A stretch of DNA of 64,000 bases from the NCBI RefSeq assembly GCF_002234575.2, contig NZ_CP022464.2, forward strand, positions 5,828,001-5,892,000, given 5' to 3'. This document shows, piece after piece, positions 35,205 to 44,100 of the stretch (its first letter is position 1; every line of letters starts with the position of its first letter). The notes under the pieces were generated by a model, which did no database searches, was not told the origin of the DNA, and was given only the letters and a program-made list of their open reading frames with translations. The DNA is from Enterocloster bolteae. Its GTDB lineage: Bacteria; Bacillota; Clostridia; Lachnospirales; Lachnospiraceae. A program made the position numbers and the translations under genes.

Positions 35205-35573
35205 TTAAGAGCGGCAGTTGCCGCAGTTGCCGCAATTGTTCCAATTACCGCAATTATTGCAGTTATTGCAGGAGCAGCGGCAGTTTGAAGCCGCAGCGGT
35301 CCGGTCTGCTGCCTGGGCAGCCGTCCTTGCCTCAGCCGACTGATTACATCTGTTGTTGGCATAGAACCCTGCCATATAGCCCTGCCAGTATAAATCGCAG
35401 GTCCGGCCTGTTCCGCCGCATGACCCGGCAGTGCCTGCTGCGGCTGCGGCCGCAGTACTTCCGCAGTTTCCGCCTGCAGCGGCCGTTCTGGCAAACGCTG
35501 CATCCCCTGCATAATAAGCTCCCTCATAAGTTCCTGCATATTCATTCCAACCATTACAATTATTATAATTCAT
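35205..35573 (-). CDS. Small Cys/Asn/Gly/Ala-rich protein of unknown function
   Basis: 122 residues with 13 cysteines. I do not recognise the family. The N-terminus (MNYNNCNGWNEYAG) follows a strong RBS (AAAGGAG) at correct spacing, so it is probably expressed. The middle is Ala/Thr/Gly-rich, and the last 26 residues are Cys-Asn-Gly repeats (CSCNNCNNCGNWNNCGNCGNC). No membrane segment or signal peptide is evident. Such compositions occur in spore coat/crust proteins and metal-binding peptides; both are guesses. A short tandem duplication (TTTTAAGAGCGGCAG twice) overlaps its stop codon. Confidence 0.65.
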   Translation of the reverse strand: MNYNNCNGWNEYAGTYEGAYYAGDAAFARTAAAGGNCGSTAAAAAAGTAGSCGGTGRTCDLYWQGYMAGFYANNRCNQSAEARTAAQAADRTAAASNCRCSCNNCNNCGNWNNCGNCGNCRS

Positions 35574-35706
35574 AGTGTTAATCTCCTTTCATCTAGGTTG
35601 TACTTTATTATACGGGGCTGGGCCAAAAGTGTGACAACCCTCCTTTTATTCCCACTGATACGTACTCTGCATATAATATCATAACAAACCTGAACGGTGA
35701 TTCACT

Positions 35707-35946
35707 ATGGTCTATCCGCTACATGAACTGAAACCGGGAGAACGGGCCGAAATCGTCTGGGTTATCAGCGAACCGCCTATGTCGCTGCGGCTGGAAGAGC
35801 TGGGTTTTACAGCCCCGGCACTGGTGACCTGTATTCTGAAGGGGAGGCGCGGCCGCATGTCCGCCTACCAGATACAGGACACGGTCATCGCCCTCAGGCC
35901 CCAAAATGCCAGGGAAGTGCTGGTGCGGCCTTTGCAGCCAGTTTAA
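35707..35946 (+). CDS. FeoA-like SH3-domain protein
   Basis: 79 residues. The PLHELKPGERAEIVWV start, RLEELGFTAPALVTCILKG and a basic GRRGRMSAYQIQDTVIALRP core match the FeoA domain, which assists FeoB in ferrous-iron uptake. No feoB is adjacent; a degenerate FeoB-like gene lies about 8 kb downstream. The region before the ATG has no clear RBS. It is convergent with the arylacetate-CoA ligase gene, 15 bp apart and without an evident terminator. Confidence 0.8.
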   Translation: MVYPLHELKPGERAEIVWVISEPPMSLRLEELGFTAPALVTCILKGRRGRMSAYQIQDTVIALRPQNAREVLVRPLQPV

Positions 35947-35961
35947 ACCTCCATGACTGCC

Positions 35962-37194
35962 TTAATACCGGTTGTCAAATACACGGGTAGACTTCTTCTC
36001 GCTTCTTGGAAGCTCGCCCAGCTCCACCAGCTTCACCACAGGAGTCAGGCCAATCCGCCCCTTAAACTGATTCTGGATTTCGATTTCCAGGGCGTATTTG
36101 TTAATGGATGGATTTGTCTCCACAAATAAGGTCAGCACATCCTTGCCCATCAGGTGGTCCACCATGACCTGGTATTCGCTGGAGGCACCTTCTATGGAGC
36201 TTAAAAGTTCCTCTATCTGGCTTGGGAATATGTTCACGCCCTTTACCTTGACCATATCGTCGGTACGCCCAATGAGGGTGCCGATTCTGGGATAAGGCGA
36301 ACCGCAGGGACAGTCTCCCGGCACGATTCTGGACAGGTCGTGAGTGCGGTAGCGAATAAGGGGAGCACCTTCCTTTTTCAGGGTAGTGATGACAATTTCT
36401 CCCACCTCGCCGTCAGGCAGCACCTCACCTGTCCTGGGGTCCACAATCTCGATGTATATGTAGTCATCCCAGTAGTGCATGGCTCCCTGTTTCTCGCAGT
36501 TAATGGCAATTCCCGGCCCGTACACCTCCGTAAGGCCGTAAATGTCGAACAGATCCACTCCCAGCTCAGCCGCTATCCTGTTCCTCATCTTCTCGCCCCA
36601 GCGCTCGGAACCGATAACACCCTTTTTCAGATGGATGCGCTCTCCAATGCCTCTCTTGGCAATCTCCTCCGCCAGCAAAAGAGCATAGGAGGACGTGGCG
36701 CACAGGACCGTGGACTTCATATCCATCATCATGCGCAGCTGCTTATCCGTGTTGCCGGGTCCCATGGGAACGGTCATCGCGCCCAGACGCTCCGCTCCCA
36801 GCTGGAAACCGATTCCGGCTGTCCACAGACCATATCCCGGCGTAATCTGGATACGGTCCAGGTTTGTGATGCCCGCCATCTCATAGCAGCGCGCAAACAT
36901 CAGAGCCCAGTCATCCACATCCTTCTGGGTATAGGGAATGATGACCGGTGTTCCGGTGGTGCCTGAGGAAGAATGAATACGCACGATTTTCTCTTCCGGA
37001 GCAGCCATCAGGCCCAAAGGATAGGCTTCCCTCAAATCACCCTTCCAGGTAAAAGGGAGCTTCTCGAAATCCTCCTGGGACTGTATCTGATTCACATTGA
37101 CGCCTTCCAGCTTATGCTTGTAAAAGCACTCCTTGGCTGTCAGTTTCTTGAGCTGTTCCTTAATGAGAAGGAACTGGGATTCTTTCATCTTCAT
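35962..37194 (-). CDS. paaK: Phenylacetate/arylacetate-CoA ligase
   Basis: 410-residue AMP-forming ligase making arylacetyl-CoA from arylacetate, ATP and CoA. Motifs: P-loop SSSGTTGTPV, YGLTEVYG for adenylate binding, RYRTHDLS, and a C-terminal lysine region ending in KKSTRVFDNRY. ATG 37194 has CGGAGG. It is the third gene after iorA and iorB (16 bp gap). In archaea and rumen bacteria this pairing can run either as amino-acid fermentation (ATP gain, if ADP-forming) or as activation of arylacetates for reductive carboxylation; the AMP-forming ligase type fits activation better. Confidence 0.9.
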   Translation of the reverse strand: MKMKESQFLLIKEQLKKLTAKECFYKHKLEGVNVNQIQSQEDFEKLPFTWKGDLREAYPLGLMAAPEEKIVRIHSSSGTTGTPVIIPYTQKDVDDWALMFARCYEMAGITNLDRIQITPGYGLWTAGIGFQLGAERLGAMTVPMGPGNTDKQLRMMMDMKSTVLCATSSYALLLAEEIAKRGIGERIHLKKGVIGSERWGEKMRNRIAAELGVDLFDIYGLTEVYGPGIAINCEKQGAMHYWDDYIYIEIVDPRTGEVLPDGEVGEIVITTLKKEGAPLIRYRTHDLSRIVPGDCPCGSPYPRIGTLIGRTDDMVKVKGVNIFPSQIEELLSSIEGASSEYQVMVDHLMGKDVLTLFVETNPSINKYALEIEIQNQFKGRIGLTPVVKLVELGELPRSEKKSTRVFDNRY

Positions 37195-37210
37195 CTGGTT
37201 AATCCTCCGT

Positions 37211-37804
37211 TTATCTTATCATGGCGCTGGCTGCCGCGCCCAGCTTCAGGGCCTTCATATTCATGTCCTTAAACTTTTCCGGCACTCTTTTTTCAATGGC
37301 TGCCTCCATCTCCTCCAGGGAAATTCCTATCAGTCCGCTGGCAATGGCCGCTCCCAGCAGGGCCACATTCATCACCTTCGGGGAACCGCACTCCATGCCA
37401 ATGGACGCTGCATCCACCACCACCAGGTTCTCCCCGGCATGTTCCAGGTATTCCATCATCTCCCGGCCCGTGTAGGCACCTCCTGTCAGGGAAGCGGTCA
37501 CCGGCCGTATGGGGGCCGGGGATACCACCACACAGCCGCCCTTTTTCAGGTAAGGCAGGCACCGGACAGCCTCTGCCGGTTCAAAGCCGATGATCACGTC
37601 TGCCCCGCCGTGGGGTATCAGCGGAGAATATATCTCCTCACCGATACGCACATGACTCACCACGCTTCCGCCCCTCTGGGCCATGCCGATGGTTTCAGCT
37701 CCCCTGGCCTCCATTCCCTTCTCCATGGCCGCCAGGGCTATGAGACGGGATGCCAGGACAGTGCCCTGACCGCCCACTCCGCACAGCAATACATTTTTTG
37801 TCAT
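37211..37804 (-). CDS. iorB: Indolepyruvate:ferredoxin oxidoreductase, beta subunit
   Basis: 197 residues from ATG 37804 (a TTG at 37825 is also in frame but less likely). The gamma-type domain of 2-oxoacid oxidoreductases is clear: VLLCGVGGQGTVLASRLIALAA, later VRIGEEIYSPLIPHGGADVIIGFEP. It forms the heterodimer or heterotetramer with IorA for interconversion of arylpyruvates and arylacetyl-CoA with ferredoxin. It is 54 bp after iorA and 16 bp before paaK. Confidence 0.94.
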   Translation of the reverse strand: MTKNVLLCGVGGQGTVLASRLIALAAMEKGMEARGAETIGMAQRGGSVVSHVRIGEEIYSPLIPHGGADVIIGFEPAEAVRCLPYLKKGGCVVVSPAPIRPVTASLTGGAYTGREMMEYLEHAGENLVVVDAASIGMECGSPKVMNVALLGAAIASGLIGISLEEMEAAIEKRVPEKFKDMNMKALKLGAAASAMIR

Positions 37805-37858
37805 CTTATATACCTCGCTCTCCAAGCATCTTCCCTGTCCTGTCCGTCTGAAGCAGGA

Positions 37859-39724
37859 CTATTTAACCGTTTCAATGGCGTCTACGGAACAGATCTGGCT
37901 GCACAGGCCGCATCCGGTGCACAGGCCGCTGTCTATGCCCACCATATCCCCGTCCAGCACCAATGCGGGACAGCCAATCTCATTGATGCAGGTCCGGCAG
38001 TTCACACATCTGTCCTCCGCAATCCTGCACGTCCGGAAGCTTTTTATGATAGCCGCACAGGGGGACTTGAAAATAATGGCTTTCACGCCCTTCATGGCGG
38101 ACAGCTTAAGCACGGCGTCCACACACGCATTTAAATCCAGCGCGTCCACTGTAACGGTATTCTTTACGCCAATGCCCTCCAGCACCTTTGTAATGTCCAC
38201 TTTCTCCACTACATTTCCCATCATGGTGCGGCCTGTACCCGGATGGGGCTGGTGGCCTGTCATGGCCGTGGTGGAGTTGTCCAGGATGCACAGGGTCAGG
38301 CTGGCCTCATTGTATACCGCATTGACAATGCCTGTGAGACCGGAGGCAAAGAAGGTGGAATCTCCCACAAAGGAAAAATACCGTTTGTCCGGCTCCACCC
38401 GCTGCAGCCCCTGGGCCATGGTAATCCCGGCGCCCATGCACAGACAGGTGTCCACCATATCCAGAGGCTTTGCATTGCCCAGAGTATAGCAGCCGATATC
38501 GCCGCAGTAAACTCCCTCTATGGGCGCCGCGCCCTCCCCCAGGCCTTCATTTAACTTCTCCATGGCTCTCTTTACCGCGTAGAAGGATGCCCGGTGGGGA
38601 CATCCGGCACAGAGTACCGGCGGACGCACCGGCAGCGGCGGAACCGGCAGGGCTGCTTCCGGCTCCGCTGCACCGCCTTCCAGTCCTTCCAGATACCGGA
38701 TATAGGCTTCTCCCAGATACGCTTCCAGAACCCTTCTGACAGACTCTACGGAGTTTTCACCGGCGGTCTGCACTTCCCCTGTAAGCTTGCCCTTTACTTC
38801 CAGAGGCAGATGGTGCCTGCCGCTAAGAAGAAGCAGCTCCTGTTCCAGAACCGGATCCAGTTCCTCCACAGCCATCACCTGGTCCAGTCCTTCTGCGAAT
38901 TCCAGAAGCAGACGCTCAGGCATGGGATTGGGGGTGGATACCTTAAGCACCCTTGCTCCTCTGTATCCGTTCAGGGCTTCCATGACAAACCCGTAGCTGA
39001 TGCCATGAGTGATGATGCCCTTGACCGTGTTTCCCTCTTCCCTATGCAGCAGGTTGAACCTGTAGCTTGAAAAGTCCTCCCCTATAATGGGATTGCGCGC
39101 CTCAATCATCCTGTGGTTTGCATGGGACAGCCTGGGGAAAATGACCCATTTGCCGGAATCCTTGACAAAGCCCTCTGGCGCCGGAAGCTTGACCCGTTCC
39201 TTAAGCTCCACGCTGGCGCATCCGTGGCATAGCCTTGTGGTAGGGCGGAACAACACAGGAGTATGATATTTCTCAGAATATTCAAAGGCATCCTTAATCA
39301 TCTCGTATGCCTCTTCCGGAGAGCTGGGATCAAATACCGGCAGCTTGGAAAACTGGCCGAACCTGCGTGTATCCTGTTCTGTCTGGGAAGATATGGGCCC
39401 CGGATCGTCGGCCACCACTACCACCATGCCTCCCTTTACCCCCACATAAGCCAGGCTCATCAGAGGGTCTGAGGCCACATTCAGCCCTACCTGCTTCATG
39501 GTGACCATGGTCCTGGCTCCGGTGTATGCAGCCGCGGCCGCCACCTCCATACCTGCCTTTTCATTGACAGACCACTCTACATAGATATCTCCGGGATTAT
39601 GCTTGGCCACCGTCTCCAGTACTTCCGTCGAGGGTGTTCCTGGATAACCGGAAACCACCTTAACTCCTGCCCGGACAGCGCCCAGGCCGATTGCCTCATT
39701 TCCCATTAAAAATGATTTGGACAT
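37859..39724 (-). CDS. iorA: Indolepyruvate:ferredoxin oxidoreductase, alpha subunit
   Basis: TPP enzyme that oxidatively decarboxylates indolepyruvate and other arylpyruvates to arylacetyl-CoA, reducing ferredoxin, or runs in reverse. 621 residues from ATG 39724 (AAGGAG upstream). Parts: pyrimidine-binding domain (MGNEAIGLGAVRAGVKVVSGYPGTP), TPP-binding domain (GDIGCYTLG, GDSTFFASGLTGIVNAV), and two C-terminal [4Fe-4S] motifs (CVNCRTCINEIGC and CTGCGLCSQIC). It is the first gene behind the T-box leader at 39836-40190, so control by tRNA charging is expected. Confidence 0.95.
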   Translation of the reverse strand: MSKSFLMGNEAIGLGAVRAGVKVVSGYPGTPSTEVLETVAKHNPGDIYVEWSVNEKAGMEVAAAAAYTGARTMVTMKQVGLNVASDPLMSLAYVGVKGGMVVVVADDPGPISSQTEQDTRRFGQFSKLPVFDPSSPEEAYEMIKDAFEYSEKYHTPVLFRPTTRLCHGCASVELKERVKLPAPEGFVKDSGKWVIFPRLSHANHRMIEARNPIIGEDFSSYRFNLLHREEGNTVKGIITHGISYGFVMEALNGYRGARVLKVSTPNPMPERLLLEFAEGLDQVMAVEELDPVLEQELLLLSGRHHLPLEVKGKLTGEVQTAGENSVESVRRVLEAYLGEAYIRYLEGLEGGAAEPEAALPVPPLPVRPPVLCAGCPHRASFYAVKRAMEKLNEGLGEGAAPIEGVYCGDIGCYTLGNAKPLDMVDTCLCMGAGITMAQGLQRVEPDKRYFSFVGDSTFFASGLTGIVNAVYNEASLTLCILDNSTTAMTGHQPHPGTGRTMMGNVVEKVDITKVLEGIGVKNTVTVDALDLNACVDAVLKLSAMKGVKAIIFKSPCAAIIKSFRTCRIAEDRCVNCRTCINEIGCPALVLDGDMVGIDSGLCTGCGLCSQICSVDAIETVK

Positions 39725-39835
39725 TCCCCTTCTCCTTCCCAACCGTGTTTTGTTTGTCAGATATACGTTCAGACAGGCTTTAGACCCTTCTGATCCCATA
39801 CATTCTGTTATGTTTTGGTATCATTATACGCAAAA

Positions 39836-39865
39836 AGGCCTGTCCTTTCAAGAAAGGACAGGCCT
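39836..39865 (-). terminator. Terminator of the T-box leader
   Basis: Perfect 13-bp stem AGGCCTGTCCTTT / AAAGGACAGGCCT with a 4-nt loop, then TTTTTG on the minus strand, about 110 bp before the iorA ATG. It also stops read-through from the uracil permease gene. Confidence 0.93.
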
Positions 39866-40190
39866 GAATCCCAAAATGCCTGTGATGCCACCTTAACTTT
39901 TTAATACGCTCTCAAACATGCGCGGTACAACGGTACGGTACATGCTCTGCCCTTAACGCAGGCCTGCGGTCCGGATACTTGGCGCGTAAGCTGTCAGCTG
40001 ACGGCCTTTCCCCTTTCCCTCAGCGGTCCATTTGCCGGCCGGCCTGTTACAGGGATTCCACCATCCCCTGCTCTCTGTGAACGCCCTCTACGGTTTGATC
40101 TCCGCTTCAACGGTTTATTTCAATCCCCATCCTGAGTATAGTACGGCTCAGAATGCCCCAGCAGACAGGCTGCTGTTTAAGATTCAGCTT
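39836..40190 (-). promoter_or_regulatory. T-box riboswitch leader, probable tRNA-Trp specificity
   Basis: Read on the minus strand. Stem I distal motif AGAGAG (40071-40076) is followed by GGTGG in a hairpin AGGGGAT...ATCCCT. The specifier region GCAAA-TGG-ACCGC has TGG at 40028-40030; the CCGC after it pairs with GCGG on the 5' side of the loop. The T-box AAGGTGGCATCAC is at 39882-39894; its bulge UGGC would pair with a GCCA-3' acceptor end (G73, as in tRNA-Trp). ACAGGC next to it can pair with GCCUGU, the 5' arm of the terminator at 39836-39865, giving the antiterminator. Promoter and terminator frame it, and iorA-iorB-paaK follows. Confidence 0.85.
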
Positions 40191-40197
40191 ACTAGAT

Positions 40198-40225
40198 ATT
40201 ATACAAGTTTTCCCGCAGATGTCAA
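40198..40225 (-). promoter_or_regulatory. Promoter of the T-box / iorA-iorB-paaK unit
   Basis: Minus strand TTGACA (40220-40225), 16-bp spacer, TATAAT (40198-40203): consensus hexamers, starting 19 bp after the permease stop codon. The transcript would start near 40190. Confidence 0.85.
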
Positions 40226-40243
40226 ACATTTTTTAGCCTGAAT

Positions 40244-41497
40244 CTACTGATCATTGGTAAGCTTAAAGTAATCCAGAACATAAAATACCAGACTTAAAAT
40301 CATGCCTACCACGCAGGACAGCACCATACCGGTAAGCTGCACATTTCCAAACTTCACGGCAATTCCCGACAGACCCGTGACAAATATGACTGAGGTAAGG
40401 GCCAGATTTCTGGAATTTCCGTAATCCACCCTGGAATCCACCAGAATACGCAGACCTGAGGTACCAATCATACCGTAAAGCAGAAAGGAAATACCGCCGA
40501 TAACAGGACCGGGTATGGTGCTGATAAGAGTGGAGAACTTGCCGATAAAGGAGCACACAATGGACAGCACGGCCGCTCCCGCAATCACGCGCACGCTGTA
40601 CACACGGGTGATTGCCATGACGCCGATATTCTCTCCATAGGTGGTGGTGGGCACAGAGCCTATCAGTCCTGATATCATGGTGGAAAAATTATCTCCGAAC
40701 AGGGAACGGTGAAGACCCGGATCCTTTAACAGATCCCTTCCCACAATCTTGCTGGTGACCACCTGGTGTCCGATGTGCTCAGAGGTGATGACCAGGAGCA
40801 CCGGAAGGATAATCATGATAGCCTCCAGATTAAACTTAGGCGTGCTGAAATTAGGCAGGGCAAAAACAGGAGCCGCTGCCACCTCGGCAAAATCCACGAT
40901 ACCCGCGGCAAGGGCAGACGCGTAGCCCACAATGACCGCTATGAGGATAGGGATAACCGAGAAGAACTTTCTGAACAGGATGGAACCAAATACAGCGGTT
41001 CCCAGGGTAAGAACAAACACGATTGTCTTTCTGGGGTCCAGCACCTCGTCCAGAAGCCCTGCATTGCTGGCAGCTGAACCGGAGAGCTCCAGTCCTATGA
41101 GCGCCACCACCGGGCCCATGGCTGCCGGCGGAAGGACCACCTCAATCCATTCTGTCCCGAATTTATATACAATAAAGGCCAGGATACAACCGCAGAACCC
41201 CACTGCCACGAATCCACCCAGGGCATATTCATATCCGAAATTACTGATGACCACGCCTGCCGGCGCCAGAAATGCAAAGCTGGATCCCAGATAGGCCGGA
41301 GCCTTTCCCTTTGTCACTCCGATAAAAAGCAGGGTGCCCACACCGTTCATAAACAGCACCACAGCCGGGTTTATGCCAAATATAAACGGCACCAGGATGG
41401 ATGCGCCGAACATGGCGAACATGTGCTGGATGCTGAGGGGTACCAACAGGTTAAAGGGTACCTTGTCCTCTACTTGAATGATGCGTTGATTTTCCAT
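40244..41497 (-). CDS. uraA: Uracil/xanthine permease (NCS2 family)
   Basis: 417-residue nucleobase:cation symporter with about 12-14 hydrophobic segments. Family features: LLVPLSIQHMFAMFGASILVP at TM1-2, SSFAFLAPAGVV in TM3, the TM8-9 segment LLVITSEHIGHQVV with conserved Glu/His, and GLIGSVPTTTYGENIGVMAITRV in TM10. The SEHIGHQ and TTTYGENIG forms favour uracil over xanthine. It lies 28 bp after the Suv3-like helicase gene on the same strand; a T-box leader with its own promoter begins right after its stop. Confidence 0.92.
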   Translation of the reverse strand: MENQRIIQVEDKVPFNLLVPLSIQHMFAMFGASILVPFIFGINPAVVLFMNGVGTLLFIGVTKGKAPAYLGSSFAFLAPAGVVISNFGYEYALGGFVAVGFCGCILAFIVYKFGTEWIEVVLPPAAMGPVVALIGLELSGSAASNAGLLDEVLDPRKTIVFVLTLGTAVFGSILFRKFFSVIPILIAVIVGYASALAAGIVDFAEVAAAPVFALPNFSTPKFNLEAIMIILPVLLVITSEHIGHQVVTSKIVGRDLLKDPGLHRSLFGDNFSTMISGLIGSVPTTTYGENIGVMAITRVYSVRVIAGAAVLSIVCSFIGKFSTLISTIPGPVIGGISFLLYGMIGTSGLRILVDSRVDYGNSRNLALTSVIFVTGLSGIAVKFGNVQLTGMVLSCVVGMILSLVFYVLDYFKLTNDQ

Positions 41498-41525
41498 TGT
41501 TTTCCTCCTTTGTTGTCCACTTGTT

Positions 41526-43523
41526 TCATACTCTGTTTCCTGCCGCGCGCCTCCGCCCTGAGCGGTTATGTCCCCGGCTTATCTTACCCCTCTCAAAACA
41601 CCGTTCGCAGATGGAGAACGGATAATCCCATGACAGCTCCTTCCCGCAGGCTGAACATTTACGGGTGTAGCTGGCACATTCTGTCCTTAAAATACGGCTG
41701 ATTTCCTCCTCTGTGCTGCGTCTCTCCTCGGCCAGGTTCTCGGCCTGAACAGGAAGCCCCACCTTTCTGGAGAACTGGAAATAAAGATCCAGCATCTTAT
41801 AGTAGCTCTCCAAATCATACAGGTCCTCTCCCGGGCTGTAAGGAAACTCCAGTTCCGTCACGTCACGGTATTCCCTGCAGTAATCCTTCCACAGGTCCAT
41901 GACCATCTTATTGTCTATGTCAATGGAACAGGTGATGAGCTTATAAATTTCCTGCCGGGAGTATTCCCCCATATCATCCCGGTGTACATGCTCAAAACTC
42001 ATATACAGCGCCAGCAGCTCGTCCACCTCCATCTTCTCATAAATGGAAGGCGTGTCCATGCCGGCCCATATCTTAACCAGCGTATCAATCTCAGCAGGAA
42101 GGTTGAGAAGCTGCTCAGGGAATCCCACATATGCCTTCATAATAGGCATGGGCATTCTGGAAAGACCGTCCTCGATGACCTCCGGCTCGTCGATGGCAGC
42201 CACGAATCCCTCGTCGTAAAGACCGTATCTTCCGGCCCGTCCGGCAATCTGTTTTATCTCCTCCGGATTCAGGGTACGCTTATTTACCCCGTCAAATTTG
42301 CGTGTTTCCACAAATACGATTCTGCGTATGGGCAGGTTTAGCCCCATGCCGATGGCGTCAGTGCTGACCACCACCTCTGTCTCCCTGGCCAGGAACCTGC
42401 GCACCTGTTCACGCCTGGTGGCGGGAGGCAGGCTTCCGTAAATAACGCTGCAGTGGATTCCCTCGTTCTCCAGGTGGGCTGCCAGGGCCAGCACTGATTT
42501 TTTGGAAAACACAATGAGGGCATCGCCCTTTTTTAAATCCTGTTTCAGATTATAGGGCTTTTTCTCCATGGTCAGCCGGGTGTTCCGCTTATGGCGCACC
42601 ACCCTGTACTGGTCGCCGCACCGCTTAATCATCTGAACCACAATATCCTCTGCCTCGGGAGCCATGCACAGGTGGATTTCCTCTGCCCGAAGCCCCAGCA
42701 CTGCCCTGGTCCAGTTATGTCCGCGGTAGGGGTCGGCTATCATCTGGCACTCGTCCACCACCACGATATCGAAATATTCATGGTCGTTTAACATCTCTAC
42801 GGTACAGGACTGGCAGACCGCTCCAGGCACCTCCAGCGTCTCCTCGCCTGTGACCATGGAACAGGACAGGCCCTCTGTGTTAAGCTTGTCATAGACCTCC
42901 AGGGCCAGCAGTCTTAACGGCCCGAAGTACGCTCCATGCCTGCACTCCTTAAGACGCTCCAGCGCGTCGTGGGTCTTGCCGCTGTTGGTAGGGCCCACAT
43001 GAAGGATGAACCTGCGTTTCATCTCCCTGGCCCCTGGGTATTCCTGCTCCGGCTTCTGTTTCACAGACTCCAGGATCCCCTTCTTGATGGTTTTCGGAAT
43101 GTAGAACAGCTGGTATGCCCTCTCCAGAGAATTAGTGAGGAGATAACGGCGGATGCCCTGCATCTTCAGCACCTGCTCCAAATCCTCAAGGGACAGGCCG
43201 TTTACATATTCCAGGTCCTTTCTGGCAAGGGCTTCACAGAATTCGTTCATCTGACGGCAGCCGGACTCCCACTGCTCCAGGGCAGGCCCTGTCAGGTGTC
43301 CTTCCCTGCGCATGAGATAGGCGCACACCTTTGACAGCATGGCGTGGACATCGCTGAGTTCGTTGGACTTCACCAGCGGCTTCAGGTTGGCCTCGGTCAA
43401 CCGGCTCATGCGTTTCCTGAGTTCGGCACCTGTCATGGCCCGGTAGCGTTTGTTCACATTCCCAAAGAACAGGCCCTGGTAATATTCCGCCAGATACTGC
43501 TCGCACTCCTTTTTTATCTCCAT
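41526..43523 (-). CDS. Suv3-like ATP-dependent RNA helicase
   Basis: 665 residues from ATG 43523 (AGAGGAAA upstream). Superfamily 2 motifs: I (VGPTNSGKTHDAL), II (VVDECQM), III-like (LCMAPEAE), V (STDAIGMGLNLPI), VI (QIAGRAGRYG). The GPTNSGKT plus DECQ form is that of SUV3, the helicase of the mitochondrial RNA degradosome; bacterial relatives are known but little studied. The C-terminus has a four-Cys zinc-ribbon-like segment (CSACGKELS ... CERCFERG). Its place before the uracil permease and after a small acidic protein gives no clear functional clue; RNA turnover is inferred. Confidence 0.88.
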   Translation of the reverse strand: MEIKKECEQYLAEYYQGLFFGNVNKRYRAMTGAELRKRMSRLTEANLKPLVKSNELSDVHAMLSKVCAYLMRREGHLTGPALEQWESGCRQMNEFCEALARKDLEYVNGLSLEDLEQVLKMQGIRRYLLTNSLERAYQLFYIPKTIKKGILESVKQKPEQEYPGAREMKRRFILHVGPTNSGKTHDALERLKECRHGAYFGPLRLLALEVYDKLNTEGLSCSMVTGEETLEVPGAVCQSCTVEMLNDHEYFDIVVVDECQMIADPYRGHNWTRAVLGLRAEEIHLCMAPEAEDIVVQMIKRCGDQYRVVRHKRNTRLTMEKKPYNLKQDLKKGDALIVFSKKSVLALAAHLENEGIHCSVIYGSLPPATRREQVRRFLARETEVVVSTDAIGMGLNLPIRRIVFVETRKFDGVNKRTLNPEEIKQIAGRAGRYGLYDEGFVAAIDEPEVIEDGLSRMPMPIMKAYVGFPEQLLNLPAEIDTLVKIWAGMDTPSIYEKMEVDELLALYMSFEHVHRDDMGEYSRQEIYKLITCSIDIDNKMVMDLWKDYCREYRDVTELEFPYSPGEDLYDLESYYKMLDLYFQFSRKVGLPVQAENLAEERRSTEEEISRILRTECASYTRKCSACGKELSWDYPFSICERCFERGKISRGHNRSGRRRAAGNRV

Positions 43524-43596
43524 GGATTTCCTCTTTCTTCCAAATATTCGTAAAAGCAGCCAGACGCATATGTTTCCATATCCATCTGGCAGCACA

Positions 43597-43992
43597 TTAT
43601 ACCATGGTTGTATCTACAAAATGTTCAAACCCCGATATACCATATTCTGCACACACGCTGTTGATTCCATCCACGATTTCCTCCCGTGAGTAATTGGCGG
43701 TGTAGAGTTCCTCATCCTTCAGCTGGTTGAGGTACATATAAAACGTGAGGGCCATCTCCAGACAGTCCAGGCTGTCCGTGTCCAGCTCGTCGGTAAGAAG
43801 GTTCTCCGCGTCATTGATGTTTCCCTCATCCACCAGATCCTTAAGCCGCTTATATACCCGGTCAAGGTCCGTATACTTGTCCTCATCCTCGGGAAGGTCA
43901 TAATCAATATCGCTCTTTCCAAGAACCAGCCTGGCAATCGCCCTCACCAGATCGCTGATTGTTCTCATAACATAATCGTCCTGATATCCCAT
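43597..43992 (-). CDS. Small acidic protein, resembles DUF6483
   Basis: 131 residues. N-terminal MGYQDDYVMRTISDLVRAIARLVLGKS is amphipathic; the rest is acidic and helical, with LVDEGNINDAENLLTDELD and a C-terminal half resembling helical repeats. From memory it resembles the uncharacterised DUF6483 group common in Lachnospiraceae; that assignment is tentative. It is 73 bp upstream of the Suv3-like gene and may be co-transcribed with it. No function can be assigned. Confidence 0.65.
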   Translation of the reverse strand: MGYQDDYVMRTISDLVRAIARLVLGKSDIDYDLPEDEDKYTDLDRVYKRLKDLVDEGNINDAENLLTDELDTDSLDCLEMALTFYMYLNQLKDEELYTANYSREEIVDGINSVCAEYGISGFEHFVDTTMV

Positions 43993-44100
43993 GTCATTTC
44001 ATCTCCTGAATTTAGTGGATTCTGTTTTTTGCACATTTAAACTTAGTATAGTTGATAACCTTTCCTCCGTCAAGCAGTCTGTGGCCACAATGATGAACCA

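Noticed and set aside
35189..35554. Alternative frame of 121 codons over the Cys-rich gene
   Set aside because: Its start has no RBS, whereas the Cys-rich frame starts right after AAAGGAG; it survives only because of the GC-rich repeats.
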